DNA of 64,000 nucleotides from Calothrix sp. PCC 6303 (GCF_000317435.1 NC_019751.1:186001-250000); one strand, 5' to 3'. Positions 26,669-36,786 are shown, numbered from the stretch's first letter. Notes: a model not told the origin generated them from the sequence alone. Program-made: numbers and translations.

Positions 26669-27007
26669 CTAACCTTTAGGTGTCCAAACGACTTGAGAAC
26701 CTTGTCCCCAAAATCCATCATATTTTGTAACTTTGAGATCGCCTAATACCTGTGTTTGACATGCTAGGCGTAATTCTCTTGTGGGAGAATGGGGAGGAAG
26801 TGAGCGTCGCGCTTTGTCTTTCCAGTTTGGCTGGTTAACCTCACCTTCAATATAAACAGCACAAGTGCCACAAGTCCCGATTCCACGACAGTTAATTACC
26901 TTAGCACCGCCATTGTAAAGTTCAATTCCATTCCGTAGCAAACAGGAACGTAAATTAGTTTTAGGGGAACATTCGATTGTTTGACCTTGAGCTATTACTT
27001 GAGGCAT
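26669..27007 (-). CDS. 2Fe-2S ferredoxin
   Basis: 112 residues with a plant-type-like [2Fe-2S] site: CRGIGTCGTCAVYIEG (three Cys, spacing C-x5-C-x2-C, near residues 40-49) and LACQTQVLG (fourth Cys near 83). This ligand pattern differs from photosynthetic PetF (C-x4-C-x2-C) and resembles the adrenodoxin/Fdx-like and chlorosome-type ferredoxins. The likely role is small-scale electron transfer in the cytoplasm; its partner is unknown. It starts 76 bases from the divergent cimA gene. Confidence 0.82.
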   Translation of the reverse strand: MPQVIAQGQTIECSPKTNLRSCLLRNGIELYNGGAKVINCRGIGTCGTCAVYIEGEVNQPNWKDKARRSLPPHSPTRELRLACQTQVLGDLKVTKYDGFWGQGSQVVWTPKG

Positions 27008-27083
27008 CTAAAAAGTTACTAGTCCTACTTTTCCAGTAAAATTACACATCATTCAGAAAATTTTCGCACGCTTCTTCTGTTAT

Positions 27084-28700
27084 ATGATCGAAAACTCACC
27101 AAATCAACTCTGGATATACGACACTACTTTGCGTGATGGTACTCAGCGTGAAGGTTTATCGGTATCTATTGAAGATAAATTACGTATTGCTCGTAGACTC
27201 GATCAGATGGGAATTCCATTTATTGAGGGTGGTTGGCCCGGTGCTAATCCAAAGGATGTACAATTTTTTTGGCAATTGCAGGCAGAGCCACTTAAACAGG
27301 CTGAGATTGTAGCATTTTGTTTTACCCGCCGTCCTCACCAAACTGCGGCAACTGATCCAATGATGCGATCGCTTTTAGCTGCCGCGACTCACTGGGTAAC
27401 GATTGTTGGTAAATCTTGGGATTTGCATGTTACAGAGGGTTTAAAAACTACTCTAACAGAAAATTTGGAGATGATCCGCGATACTATTGAGTATCTTCGC
27501 ACTCAGGGACGCAAAGTTATTTACGATGCCGAACATTGGTTTGATGGTTATAAGCATAATCCTGAGTATGCTATACAAACTTTGGAAAGTGCGATCGCAT
27601 CTGGTGCAGAATGGGTGGTTTTGTGTGACACTAATGGCGGAACTTTACCCCATGAAGTTAGTCGGGTTGTCAGTGAAGTGATCCAAAAATTACCCCCAAA
27701 TACCCAGATTGGCATCCACACCCATAATGATAGTGATACTGCGGTGGCGAATGCGATCGCTGGAGTCATGGCAGGGGTGAAAATGGTGCAAGGTACAATT
27801 AATGGATATGGTGAACGTTGTGGAAATGCCAATTTGTGTTCCCTCATCCCCAATTTTCAAATCAAAATGGGTTATCACTGCATCGCTGAAAATCAGTTAG
27901 CCCAATTAACAGAAACTAGTCGCTTTGTCAGTGAAGTGGTAAACTTAGCACCAGACGACCATGCAGCCTTTGTTGGTTGTTCCGCTTTTGCCCACAAGGG
28001 AGGAATGCATGTTTCCGCAGTGGAAAAAAATCCCCTCACCTACGAACATATCCAACCTCAACAAATTGGTAATCACAGACGAATTGTGATTTCTGAACAA
28101 GCAGGTGTCAGTAATGTTTTGGCAAAAGCCCGGACTTTTGGCATTGAACTGGAAAAAGAGAACCCAGCTACCAGAGAAATTTTAGAACGTCTCAAGGAAT
28201 TAGAAAGCCAAGGTTATCAATTTGAAGCTGCTGAAGCCAGTTTTGAACTATTGATGCGGGAAGCTTTGGGAAGTCGTCAGCAATTCTTTGAAATTAAAGG
28301 CTTTCAGGTGCATTGTGAATTGGCAAGGGGTAAAGAAACAAACAATGCCTTAGCAACGGTGAAAATTGCCGTAAATGGTAAAGATATTCTCGAAGTCGCC
28401 GAGGGCAATGGACCTGTCGCCGCCTTGGATGCTGCCCTCAGAAAGGCTCTAGGCAACTTCTACCCTCAAATTAGCGACTTTGAATTATCTGACTACAAAG
28501 TGCGGATTCTCAATGAAAATGCTGGTACAGCCGCTAAAACTCGCGTATTAGTTGAGTCGCGCAACGGACATCAACGTTGGACAACAGTCAGTGTTTCTAC
28601 GAATATTCTCGATGCTTCCTATCACGCTGTGGTGGAAGGCTTGGAATACGGATTATTCTTACATGCTGATGTAGAACCAGTAATTAGTGCTGAATGTTAG
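27084..28700 (+). CDS. cimA: (R)-citramalate synthase
   Basis: 538 residues. It condenses pyruvate and acetyl-CoA to citramalate, the threonine-independent route to isoleucine. The N-terminal HMGL-like TIM barrel has IYDTTLRDGTQREGLSVSIE (metal-binding Asp and catalytic Arg) and GIHTHNDSDTAVANAIAGV (metal-binding His pair). The central AFAHKGGMHVSAV is typical of CimA/2-isopropylmalate synthase. The C-terminal LeuA-type regulatory domain (about 400-538) suggests feedback by isoleucine. Length fits CimA2-type enzymes better than LeuA. Transcribed divergently from the ferredoxin gene. Confidence 0.93.
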   Translation: MIENSPNQLWIYDTTLRDGTQREGLSVSIEDKLRIARRLDQMGIPFIEGGWPGANPKDVQFFWQLQAEPLKQAEIVAFCFTRRPHQTAATDPMMRSLLAAATHWVTIVGKSWDLHVTEGLKTTLTENLEMIRDTIEYLRTQGRKVIYDAEHWFDGYKHNPEYAIQTLESAIASGAEWVVLCDTNGGTLPHEVSRVVSEVIQKLPPNTQIGIHTHNDSDTAVANAIAGVMAGVKMVQGTINGYGERCGNANLCSLIPNFQIKMGYHCIAENQLAQLTETSRFVSEVVNLAPDDHAAFVGCSAFAHKGGMHVSAVEKNPLTYEHIQPQQIGNHRRIVISEQAGVSNVLAKARTFGIELEKENPATREILERLKELESQGYQFEAAEASFELLMREALGSRQQFFEIKGFQVHCELARGKETNNALATVKIAVNGKDILEVAEGNGPVAALDAALRKALGNFYPQISDFELSDYKVRILNENAGTAAKTRVLVESRNGHQRWTTVSVSTNILDASYHAVVEGLEYGLFLHADVEPVISAEC

Positions 28701-28945
28701 GGAAAGTATCCTGAGAACGGTTAGAAAATAAACCTCTCAAAATGCTATTAGGGTCTACTTATGGCTCTTGTAGCTAATAGCTAACCGTTTCCACTACATC
28801 TGCGTAAGTCCTGCTTTAAGTAGTTGGTAAAATTTAGTAAATATTCAGTTAGACTTCATCATAATATCCAGAGACGTGAAATAATAAATGAAAATACAGC
28901 TTCTCTGTAACATCTACCACTTGGCGCAAATGCCACAACGCTGTC

Positions 28946-31216
28946 ATGACTGGAATTATACAAAAACTTCGGGCTGCGTTGGTTAAATATCAGACCCCAA
29001 GTTCTCCTCTGCTGGATGCTGATTCTCGAAACACCCCCGTTTATCGTGATACCCTAAACAACGCACCCAAGAATTTATTATTAACAGTTTTGCTGAGTAG
29101 TGCAGGTGTAACAGCACTAGTGCTTGGGGTAAGAAGTTTGCAATTGTTACAGCCGATGGAATTGCTGATGTACGATGGGATGATGCGTTTATCACGGGAA
29201 GGTTATGCTGAACCGGATCCACGATTATTATTAGTTGAAGTCACCCAAGAAGATGTAAATAAACAGCTGTACCCACTGACGGATGCAACTGTGAATCAGA
29301 TTTTACAAAAGTTACAATCTTATCAACCCCGTATCGTTGCTTTAAATATCAATCGTTCAAATCAAAAGAATTTGGGTTCTGGTTTAACTGAAAAAGAACA
29401 ATCTAAAATTATTGGTGTATGCAGACTTGCTGAGAGCAATACGGGTACACCAGAAATTCCAGCACCGCAAAACTTAGGAGAGAATAATATCGGCTTTAGT
29501 GACTTGATTTCTGATGATAGCGATCGCATTGTCCGCCGCAGTCTATTATCAGCTAAACCGGAAGCCAATACAAGGTGCAATACTTCCTATTCCTTCGCTG
29601 CTATGGCTGCTCTCAATTATTTGGAACAACAAAATATCTATTCCAGTTTTAATCAACATCAACAACTTAAAATTGGTGACACCATTATTCCCCCCCTCAA
29701 ATCTGATTCTGGTAACTATGAAAAACTTGATGCCAGAGGTTATCAGGTATTAATTAACTACCGTCGTCCGGATGCACTAGCAAGACGTGTTAACATCAGC
29801 CAAATTCTAAATAATCAGGTTAAGCCAGAATGGGTTAAAGATAAATTAGTCATGATTGGTGTAACTGCTGAAAGTGTAACTGATAGTAAGGCTATATATA
29901 CTCCCTACAGCAATTCTCCAAGCCAACCTATTGTTACACCTCCTCTGTATATTCACGCACAGGTAGTTAGTCAAATTCTGAGTACTGTTCTTGATGGTAA
30001 ACCTTTAATTTGGTACTGGCAAAATTGGGGAGAAAATCTTTGGGTTTTTGCTTGGGCTTTGCTTGGTGGAGTTTTGGCGCTCCGTAGTCGTCATCCTTAC
30101 CTAATACTTGTTTTAGAAGGTATTACGGTAATTCTGTTGGTGGGAATTGGCTACATTTTGTTCATTCAAGGGGGATGGATTCCAATTCTTCCCGCTGCCA
30201 TCGCTTTAGTAATGTCTAGTATTGGTGTCGTCACTTATACAGCTTATCGCACTCAACAGCAAACCAAAATAATTATTATCGAAGTAGAAAAACAGCAAGA
30301 AGCTATTGCTCAACTCAGTGCTTTGCTTCAAGAAACCCGTATTCAAGATATACATTCCCACCCTTTACCCCCAGCTAATATTCCAGAAAAACAAACTGGT
30401 GATTTCCTTTTGGCTGGACGTTATCAAATCACCAGGGTTTTAGGCTCAGGTGGCTTTGGATGCACTTATTTAGCAAAAGATACTCAACGCCCCAACGAGC
30501 CAAATTGTGTAGTTAAACAGCTAATGCCAGCCCGTCGTGATCCACGATTTTTGGAAGTTGCCCGCAGACTATTTGATACTGAAGCTGAAATTTTACAAGT
30601 TTTAGGTAAACATCATCAAATTCCAGATTTATTGGCATATTTTGAAGAAGAACAGGAGTTTTACTTAGTCCAAGAATATATTCAAGGTAAATTACTCTCG
30701 GAAGAACTACCGCCAAATCATCAAATTAAAGACCAGAAATTTGTTGTTAGTTTACTCAAAGATATTTTGGAAGTTTTGAGTTTTGTTCATGCTCACCGTG
30801 TAATTCACCGTGATATTAAACCTACTAATATTATTAGAAATTCTCAAAATAATCGCTTAGTGCTAATTGACTTTGGGGCTGTAAAAACTATGCAACCACC
30901 TAACTTGGAAAAAACAGAGTTAGCAACCATTGTTATTGGTACTAGGGGTTATGCACCACCAGAACAATTAGCTGGACATCCCCGGTTGTGCAGTGATATT
31001 TATGCTTTGGGAATCATTGCCATTCAATCACTGACGGGAATCCCTGCCTACGAATTTCAAACCAACTTGGAAACAGGCTCTGTACAGTGGCAAGATGCTT
31101 GTGAGGTTAGGGAAGAGTTAGCAAAGATCTTAGATAAAATGGTGTTATATCATTTTAGCGATCGCTATCAGACTGCGGCTCAAGTGTTAGAAGACTTAAA
31201 CAAGTTAGTTATATAG
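28946..31216 (+). CDS. CHASE2-domain serine/threonine protein kinase
   Basis: 756 residues. Membrane helix near residue 50, extracytoplasmic CHASE2 sensor domain (about 65-345), two to three more helices (about 355-430), a short coiled coil, then a eukaryotic-type kinase domain (about 490-756). The kinase shows a glycine loop GSGGFGCTY, Lys in CVVKQL, HRDIKPTN (catalytic loop) and DFGAVK (metal-binding DFG), with GYAPPEQ as the activation-loop end. It looks active. CHASE2 ligands are unknown. No cognate phosphatase is adjacent. Confidence 0.9.
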   Translation: MTGIIQKLRAALVKYQTPSSPLLDADSRNTPVYRDTLNNAPKNLLLTVLLSSAGVTALVLGVRSLQLLQPMELLMYDGMMRLSREGYAEPDPRLLLVEVTQEDVNKQLYPLTDATVNQILQKLQSYQPRIVALNINRSNQKNLGSGLTEKEQSKIIGVCRLAESNTGTPEIPAPQNLGENNIGFSDLISDDSDRIVRRSLLSAKPEANTRCNTSYSFAAMAALNYLEQQNIYSSFNQHQQLKIGDTIIPPLKSDSGNYEKLDARGYQVLINYRRPDALARRVNISQILNNQVKPEWVKDKLVMIGVTAESVTDSKAIYTPYSNSPSQPIVTPPLYIHAQVVSQILSTVLDGKPLIWYWQNWGENLWVFAWALLGGVLALRSRHPYLILVLEGITVILLVGIGYILFIQGGWIPILPAAIALVMSSIGVVTYTAYRTQQQTKIIIIEVEKQQEAIAQLSALLQETRIQDIHSHPLPPANIPEKQTGDFLLAGRYQITRVLGSGGFGCTYLAKDTQRPNEPNCVVKQLMPARRDPRFLEVARRLFDTEAEILQVLGKHHQIPDLLAYFEEEQEFYLVQEYIQGKLLSEELPPNHQIKDQKFVVSLLKDILEVLSFVHAHRVIHRDIKPTNIIRNSQNNRLVLIDFGAVKTMQPPNLEKTELATIVIGTRGYAPPEQLAGHPRLCSDIYALGIIAIQSLTGIPAYEFQTNLETGSVQWQDACEVREELAKILDKMVLYHFSDRYQTAAQVLEDLNKLVI

Positions 31217-31686
31217 CCAACAATTCTCAAAACCTTTAGTCTCAATTATTATTTCAAATTGTTCCAAGCTTTAACTTTTGATTTTTACAGTATCCTCCCT
31301 AAGACTGAAGCAAATTCTAATTCAATTCAGTCTAACGATTGATTCACTTACAGCTATTTTTCCATTAAAAATGTATATGTAACGCATCGAATTGGATTTG
31401 GAAAACCAGCGGAAACTGATAAGTTCAGTACTCGCGCCATCGCATGGGAAAGACACAAGCGGATTATCCTCATAACTCAGTTCATATAACTAGTTATTAG
31501 ACGCGACAGTCACTTCTTAAACTATGATTGCGCCCAATGATTATTCAAATACCAGGCTGAAATATTTATCAATTTCTAGCTTGGTTTTGTTACAAACAAT
31601 CTACTAGCTGATTTGATTTAGTTTTTTCAGCCTGTATCTTGAAATCTAAATTTCTGTAATTGTCATACTTTGAGAGGAGCCTCTAA
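31217..31686. other. Intergenic region upstream of the secreted small protein
   Basis: 470 bases, AT-rich. No gene or RNA recognised. It presumably carries the promoter and leader of the 31687 gene; a clear GAGAGGAG ribosome binding site lies at about 31671-31678. Confidence 0.5.
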
Positions 31687-32040
31687 ATGAAAGTTAATTT
31701 TTCTTCACTATTACGTTCCGTCCGCGCTTTAGTTCTCACAGCTATTTGTGCTGCATTCATCTTTGCTAATAGCGTCCCTGCCTTCGCAATTGAGAGCTAC
31801 CAAAGCAAACCTAATGAAGCTACCACCCAACTTTTAGAAACACAACGACTAACTGATGAAGTTTCTCGTTCTGCACCCCCAAATTTGGAAGAAACCCAAG
31901 AACGAGCTAATAAAGGTATTAACGAAGTTCAAGGAGACGCTGATGCAGATAAAATGAAGCGTCCCGAAAATTCTAAAACCGCTGTAACTGTCAAAGATGA
32001 AGTTAAAAACGTTTTGGACAAAGTGACAGGTAAAAAATAG
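31687..32040 (+). CDS. Secreted small protein, low-temperature-induced-like
   Basis: 117 residues with a clear Sec signal peptide: basic start, hydrophobic core ALVLTAICAAFIFANSV and cleavage near AFA-IES (about residue 35). The mature part is hydrophilic, helix-prone and charged (KDEVKNVLDKVTGKK at the end), resembling cyanobacterial lipoprotein/LEA-like small proteins annotated as low-temperature-induced. Its role is unproven. It has a strong ribosome binding site and a long leader, consistent with regulated expression, and a likely terminator follows 12 bases after the stop. Confidence 0.7.
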   Translation: MKVNFSSLLRSVRALVLTAICAAFIFANSVPAFAIESYQSKPNEATTQLLETQRLTDEVSRSAPPNLEETQERANKGINEVQGDADADKMKRPENSKTAVTVKDEVKNVLDKVTGKK

Positions 32041-32052
32041 AAATGACATCAG

Positions 32053-32083
32053 AAGGCACTGAGATAATGCCTACTGCCTTTTT
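32053..32083 (+). terminator. Candidate terminator of the secreted protein gene
   Basis: AAGGCA ... TGCCTT followed by TTT, just downstream of the stop at 32040. The stem is short but the T-run is in place. Confidence 0.45.
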
Positions 32084-32154
32084 AATGATTCAAGCTGGGG
32101 TATTAAAAGCCCCATTGAATAACTAAGACGATAAAAATAGAACCAAAAAACTTG

Positions 32155-32182
32155 TGGAGACGTAGCAGTGCTACGTCTCTAC
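32155..32182. repeat. GAGACG-type dispersed palindrome, copy 1
   Basis: GGAGACGTAGCA and TGCTACGTCTC form an inverted repeat ending CTCTAC. Related palindromes occur at 37014, 55848 and 58519. Confidence 0.6.
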
Positions 32183-32240
32183 GGTAATATTAACTGAACT
32201 GTTATTACCCTAAATTCCACTTTTTATAACCGAAACACTA

Positions 32241-32276
32241 CAGCATCCCCAACTTTTTAAAAAGTTGGGGATGCTG
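32241..32276. repeat. 36-bp perfect palindrome
   Basis: CAGCATCCCCAACTTTTT is followed directly by its exact complement. It lies between a plus-strand gene and a minus-strand gene, so it could serve as a bidirectional terminator or be a dispersed palindromic repeat. Confidence 0.75.
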
Positions 32277-32329
32277 ATACATTTTTGTCCCAACTCAAAA
32301 AATCATTGCAACATATATACAATATTTAG

Positions 32330-32350
32330 GGGTTTAGCACTGCTAAACCC
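32330..32350. repeat. Short palindrome GGGTTTAGCA/TGCTAAACCC
   Basis: Ten-base arms around one base. The same core occurs at 9079-9093. Confidence 0.55.
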
Positions 32351-32353
32351 TTA

Positions 32354-32494
32354 GAGCATGTTTGAAAAGTTTTGGAAGGTATCAATTGTCGTTCTGAGTG
32401 GAGCCTTGCGGAACGAATAATCTGGGTTTGAACCCACGTACTGAGATGCTTCTTTCCTCAGCATGACACAGAAGGAGACTTTTCAAACACCCTC
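32354..32494. mobile_element. 141-bp MITE-like element with TTA flanks
   Basis: Ends GAGCATGTTTGAAAAGT and (as complement) GAGGGTGTTTGAAAAGT match at 15 of 17 positions. Direct TTA repeats lie at 32351-32353 and 32495-32497. No coding capacity. The TTA duplication is like that of the 101-bp MITE, but the termini differ. Confidence 0.65.
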
Positions 32495-32545
32495 TTACTA
32501 ACCGATCTGTCGTATTCTTGTCATCAACTGGTATTAATTACTTTC

Positions 32546-33667
32546 TCATTGTTTAGGAAGAATAACTTTAAACTTACTACCTTTACCTAATTGTGAAGAA
32601 GCTTCAATTTTACCGCCATGGGTTTCAACAATGCGCTGAGATAGATGTAATCCTAAACCGCTACCAGCGCGCTTATTTTTACCTTGACGAAAACGTTTAA
32701 ATAATTCTGGTAAATCTTCAGGAGCAATACCATATCCTGTATCTTCAATTTCGATAGATATTTGCTTCTTACCTGCTTGTGTCTCAGGTATTTCCTGAAC
32801 GCAAATATTAATGTTGCCTGAATCGGTGAATTTAATTGCATTACCCAGTAAATTACCGATAACACGACGTAATTCTAATCGATCTCCTAATACACAAGTA
32901 GCATTTTCATCATCTGAATTAATTTGATTATCTACTGTTATAATTAAATCTTTTTCTTCAGCTAGCAGTTGTAGTTCTTGCACAACTTCATCAATAATCT
33001 CGATTAGGTTGCAATCAGCAAAATTCATTGACTTTCTACCAGCTTCAAAGCGGGAAACCTCAAGCAAAGTATTCACCATTTCCAAGAGATTATTATTGCT
33101 ACGACTCATCGCAGTAATTGCTTGCTTCATATCATCGGAAATTGGGCAAAATACTTCTTGGTTAAAAAGAGCCAACATTCTATCTGCTGCAACTAGGGGA
33201 GTTCGCAAATCGTGAGTCAGACGGGAAACAAAGTCTTCCCTTGCCCTTGCCATTTCCCTTTGGGCATCCAAACTATGCTTTAATCGAAGTAGCGATCGCA
33301 CTCGCGCTAGAAGCTCATCATGATCAAATGGTTTACGGATGAAATCATTGGCTCCCGCGTCTAATCCTTCAACAACGCTTACGTCGTGGAAAGCTGTTAA
33401 TAACAAAATGGGAATATCATCAAATTCCTTATGACTCCGAATGTGACGCGTCACGTCATAGCCATCCATGAATGGCATCATTACATCCAGTAAAATCAAA
33501 TCAGGTGGAGAATTCTCTACATATTCAATCGCTCCCTTACCATCGGGAACCATATCAACCTTGTACCCTTCAACCTCTAGAAGTGTCTGAAGTAAAACCA
33601 AGTTATCTAGTGTATCGTCTACAGCGAGAATACGCTCAATGGGAATATTATTTTTTATGGGCAACAT
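32546..33667 (-). CDS. Hybrid response regulator-histidine kinase
   Basis: 373 residues: receiver domain first (Asp61 in LILLDVMMPFMDG, Lys in FIRKPF), then HisKA (His152 in SRLTHDLRTPL) and HATPase (GNAIKF N-box region, DTGYGIAPEDLPELF, GSGLGLHLSQ). It is a soluble REC-kinase, so the receiver probably gates kinase activity in a phosphorelay. It lies 216 bases downstream of another REC-kinase of the same strand and near a LuxR-type regulator, which could be the output. The stimulus is unknown. Confidence 0.9.
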   Translation of the reverse strand: MLPIKNNIPIERILAVDDTLDNLVLLQTLLEVEGYKVDMVPDGKGAIEYVENSPPDLILLDVMMPFMDGYDVTRHIRSHKEFDDIPILLLTAFHDVSVVEGLDAGANDFIRKPFDHDELLARVRSLLRLKHSLDAQREMARAREDFVSRLTHDLRTPLVAADRMLALFNQEVFCPISDDMKQAITAMSRSNNNLLEMVNTLLEVSRFEAGRKSMNFADCNLIEIIDEVVQELQLLAEEKDLIITVDNQINSDDENATCVLGDRLELRRVIGNLLGNAIKFTDSGNINICVQEIPETQAGKKQISIEIEDTGYGIAPEDLPELFKRFRQGKNKRAGSGLGLHLSQRIVETHGGKIEASSQLGKGSKFKVILPKQ

Positions 33668-33883
33668 ATTTGATCGCTTAATAACAAAAGGTCTACTTTC
33701 CTAACTGACTCACAATTCAATGATGGGAAACATTTAAATCGCTCAGACGGTGATTAGTTAATAAATAAACCAATCAGACAATTTGAACTTGTGTATATAT
33801 TTATCAAATAGTAGAATAAAATCTAGTTTTTTTCAAATTTTTGACGATTATTTTTTCACCGCCGAGATTTTGTTGATTGCAAT

Positions 33884-35266
33884 TCAACTCGAATCTAACT
33901 TTCTTTTGTACTTATCGTAACTTTTACGTCCATATTTATATTCCGAATTAAAAAAAGGGTCAGAATTCGACTTATGATTTACATCTCTAAAATTCCGTAT
34001 ACGATTTTCTTCTAGCATAAAATTGGAAATTGCTTCTTTCGTAGATGATGCTTGTCTAGGAAACTCAACTCTAAAACTAGAACCTTTATTAACCTCACTA
34101 TTCACAGTGATTGTACCTCCCATCATCGAAACTAGGGAATTGACAATAGCTAAACCTAAACCTGTCCCGGAATAAGGACGAGTCGTACTTTGATCTACTT
34201 GGTGGAAAACGTCGAATATGTTTGGAAGATCCTCTGCTTTGATGCCTATACCCGTATCTGTGACAGTAATGGCAATCATACTAGTATCTACTTCCCTTAG
34301 CTCAATCTGAACAATCCCTTGATTGGTAAATTTAATCGCATTTGAGATTAAATTCATCAATATTTGTCGAGTACGCAAAGGATCATTATAGATCATGGAG
34401 TTATGCAAGGAATCACTAACTTTTAACTTCAGCTTTTTCGCTTCTGCTAAAGAAGAAAGTTCAGCGACAACAGAACTTACTATCAAGGACAAATTAACAA
34501 TTTGTAGTTTTAGGTAAAAATCTCCAGACTCCAGCTTAGAAAAATCTAAAACTTCATTTAATAAATTCAGTAAATGTTTACCATTATCTAGAATTCGCTT
34601 TACCATGTCCCGCTGTGATGGAGTTAAATCACCATATTTCGGACGTAGCAGAAATTGTGAAAAACCGATGATTGAACTCATCGGTGTTCTCAATTCATGG
34701 GAGATAGTAGCGAGAAACTTATTCTTGAGTTGGGAAGCTTCAATCAACTTAATGTTTTGCTGTTGAATTTGCTGACGTTGAGCTTCTAATTCTTGGTTAT
34801 TTAAAGTTAATAATTCATTAGTTTCACGAAGTCTTTGAGTTGCCATCTCGGCTTGAATCTCGGCTCGATAAACTCTAATTGCATTGCGTAATACCAGCGC
34901 TAGTGTTTCTGATGAAATTCTTGACTTGGAAAGATAGTCGCTAGCACCAGCTTTCATTAATTCTACCGCGATACGTTCGTTCCCTTGACTCGTGAGAACG
35001 ATTAGTGGTACTTTCACTCCAAGCTTGCGTAACTGCCTGACAAGAGCTAAACCATCTCTATCTGGAAGACGATAATCTAAAAAAACACAGTCATAAGGCA
35101 TCTTTGAAACAGCTGCGGCACCTGCGGTAAGTTCGGCTAATGCACTTTGATAATCATAGACTTCAAATACCTGCATTGGTAAGCCAGTTTTGATCAAAGC
35201 AAGGCGCGTTGCTATTCTATCTACATCATCATCATCTACGACTAATATCCGCAATTGTTCTTCCAC
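33884..35266 (-). CDS. Hybrid response regulator-histidine kinase
   Basis: 460 residues: receiver (Asp64 in CVFLDYRLPDRDG), a coiled-coil linker (about 130-180), HisKA (His190 in ATISHELRTPM) and HATPase (SNAIKFTNQG, DTGIGIKAEDLPNIF, GTGLGLAIV). A basic, Ser/Asn-rich tail of about 50 residues follows the kinase. No membrane segment is seen. It is divergent from the LuxR-type regulator at 36067 across an 800-base gap. Together with the 32546 gene it suggests a multi-step phosphorelay; partner specificity is inferred only from proximity. Confidence 0.9.
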   Translation of the reverse strand: MEEQLRILVVDDDDVDRIATRLALIKTGLPMQVFEVYDYQSALAELTAGAAAVSKMPYDCVFLDYRLPDRDGLALVRQLRKLGVKVPLIVLTSQGNERIAVELMKAGASDYLSKSRISSETLALVLRNAIRVYRAEIQAEMATQRLRETNELLTLNNQELEAQRQQIQQQNIKLIEASQLKNKFLATISHELRTPMSSIIGFSQFLLRPKYGDLTPSQRDMVKRILDNGKHLLNLLNEVLDFSKLESGDFYLKLQIVNLSLIVSSVVAELSSLAEAKKLKLKVSDSLHNSMIYNDPLRTRQILMNLISNAIKFTNQGIVQIELREVDTSMIAITVTDTGIGIKAEDLPNIFDVFHQVDQSTTRPYSGTGLGLAIVNSLVSMMGGTITVNSEVNKGSSFRVEFPRQASSTKEAISNFMLEENRIRNFRDVNHKSNSDPFFNSEYKYGRKSYDKYKRKLDSS

Positions 35267-36066
35267 AACTATAAATACCTCCTCCTGTAATGTTCCCCCT
35301 TTTACTTTTCACTTTTTGGGTAGAGCTTTTAACTTTATGTTCATGATTTTTTGTGTAATTTTGCTAAAGTTGAATTTAAACTTAGTTATTCTCTGAATAA
35401 GATAAACTTATCATAAGTTGATAAAACTAGCTGGAGAATAAATGTTTATTTTTTATTACCACGATTCTAGATTGATAAGTGTTTGTAAGCCTTCAGTCAA
35501 TAGTTATAGTTCTTAAGATTATCAGGCTGAAATTGTTGAAGACTTCAGGTATGCCCGTGACTTTGTTAAAATAAATATGTTCCCTCTTCATGAAAACTAT
35601 AAAATCCGAATGAAGGTTCTTACCTCAAACACATAATTTGAGTTTTTACTCGGTTCTCACAATGTTTTAGCCACACCAGCAACAATATTCAGTCCTTTAG
35701 AAAAAGAAAAAGCTTACCCTTTTGGGATTGAATAGTTGTCATAAGATATATATAGCTAAAACATTTACAGTAATGGCAATTATTACAAAGCAGTCCCTCC
35801 GAGGAAATTACATAACTAATTTATATAGTTAATTTATATTTCTAACATACGCCATTGTCTTCTTTTTAGCGTTAAAGTAACTGTCTGTCCAAAGTAATAT
35901 TTATAGAGTTAAAATAAAGTTAAAAAATATTCCTATTGGCATAATCCGCTACTTCCATTGATGGATGTTTTCTTGCTAAACTATCACTTATGGTTAATAT
36001 TGACAGAAAAAACGTCTGTGGAAGTTGGCTGTAGACAGATGCAATCGAGGTAAAGTGAGTATAGCA
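35267..36066. other. Long divergent intergenic region
   Basis: 800 bases between divergently transcribed signalling genes, AT-rich throughout. There is room for promoters or a small RNA, but I recognise no gene, tRNA or repeat. A short AT inverted repeat lies near 35815-35840. Confidence 0.5.
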
Positions 36067-36786
36067 ATGAGTGAAATAAGTATTGTCCTGATAGAAGATC
36101 ACGATTTGACACGGATGGGGTTAAAAGCTGCTCTACAGTCCAGTGATATTCTGAAAGTTGTTGGTGAAGCTGCAAACGCAATCAAGGGATTAAAGCTACT
36201 AGAAACTACCAAACCTGACGTTGCGCTAGTAGATGTCGGTTTGCCTGACATGGATGGGATTGAGTTGACACGCAGATTTAAACAGTTTCAAGCAGAACAA
36301 GGTGACAGCAACACAAAGATTTTAATGTTGACGATGAATCAAAGTGAGGATACGGTTTTGGCTGCATTTGCGGCTGGTGCTGACTCCTACTACATGAAAG
36401 ATACAAGTATTGATAAGTTAGCCGAAGCGATTCAAGCCACTCATGGTGGTAACTCATGGATTGATCCTGCCATCGCAAACGTCGTATTACGGCAAATGCG
36501 TCAAGCTATTCCTGAAGAAAAAACTGCAAACCAACCCAAAACAGTAAAAATCGAAGCTCTCGATAGTGAGTATGAACAAGTTTTAGAAACATACCCACTC
36601 ACTCAGCGTGAATTAGAAATTTTAGAATTGATTGTTGCTGGATGCAGTAATGGGCAAATAGCTGAAAAGCTGTATATCACCGTTGGGACTGTAAAAACTC
36701 ACGTCCGAAATATCCTCAATAAGCTTTGTGCAGATGATCGTACTCAAGCTGCTGTTAGAGCATTAAGATCCGGTTTAGTAGCTTAA
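36067..36786 (+). CDS. NarL/LuxR-family response regulator
   Basis: 239 residues from the ATG at 36067; a TTG reading from 36025 only adds a non-conserved leader. Receiver domain with Asp56 in ALVDVGLPDMDG and Thr/Lys region ILMLTMNQSE / YYMKDTS. The C-terminal LuxR-type HTH has LTQRELEILELIVAGCSNGQ and TVGTVKTHVRNILNKL. It is a DNA-binding transcription regulator, probably activated by one of the two hybrid kinases across the divergent intergenic region. A hairpin with T-run follows the stop. Confidence 0.92.
   Translation: MSEISIVLIEDHDLTRMGLKAALQSSDILKVVGEAANAIKGLKLLETTKPDVALVDVGLPDMDGIELTRRFKQFQAEQGDSNTKILMLTMNQSEDTVLAAFAAGADSYYMKDTSIDKLAEAIQATHGGNSWIDPAIANVVLRQMRQAIPEEKTANQPKTVKIEALDSEYEQVLETYPLTQRELEILELIVAGCSNGQIAEKLYITVGTVKTHVRNILNKLCADDRTQAAVRALRSGLVA

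Larger units (their letters stand above)
32041..32545. other. Repeat-filled intergenic region
   Basis: 505 bases between convergent genes, made up almost wholly of the terminator, palindromes and MITE-like element listed separately. No gene seen. Confidence 0.6.
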
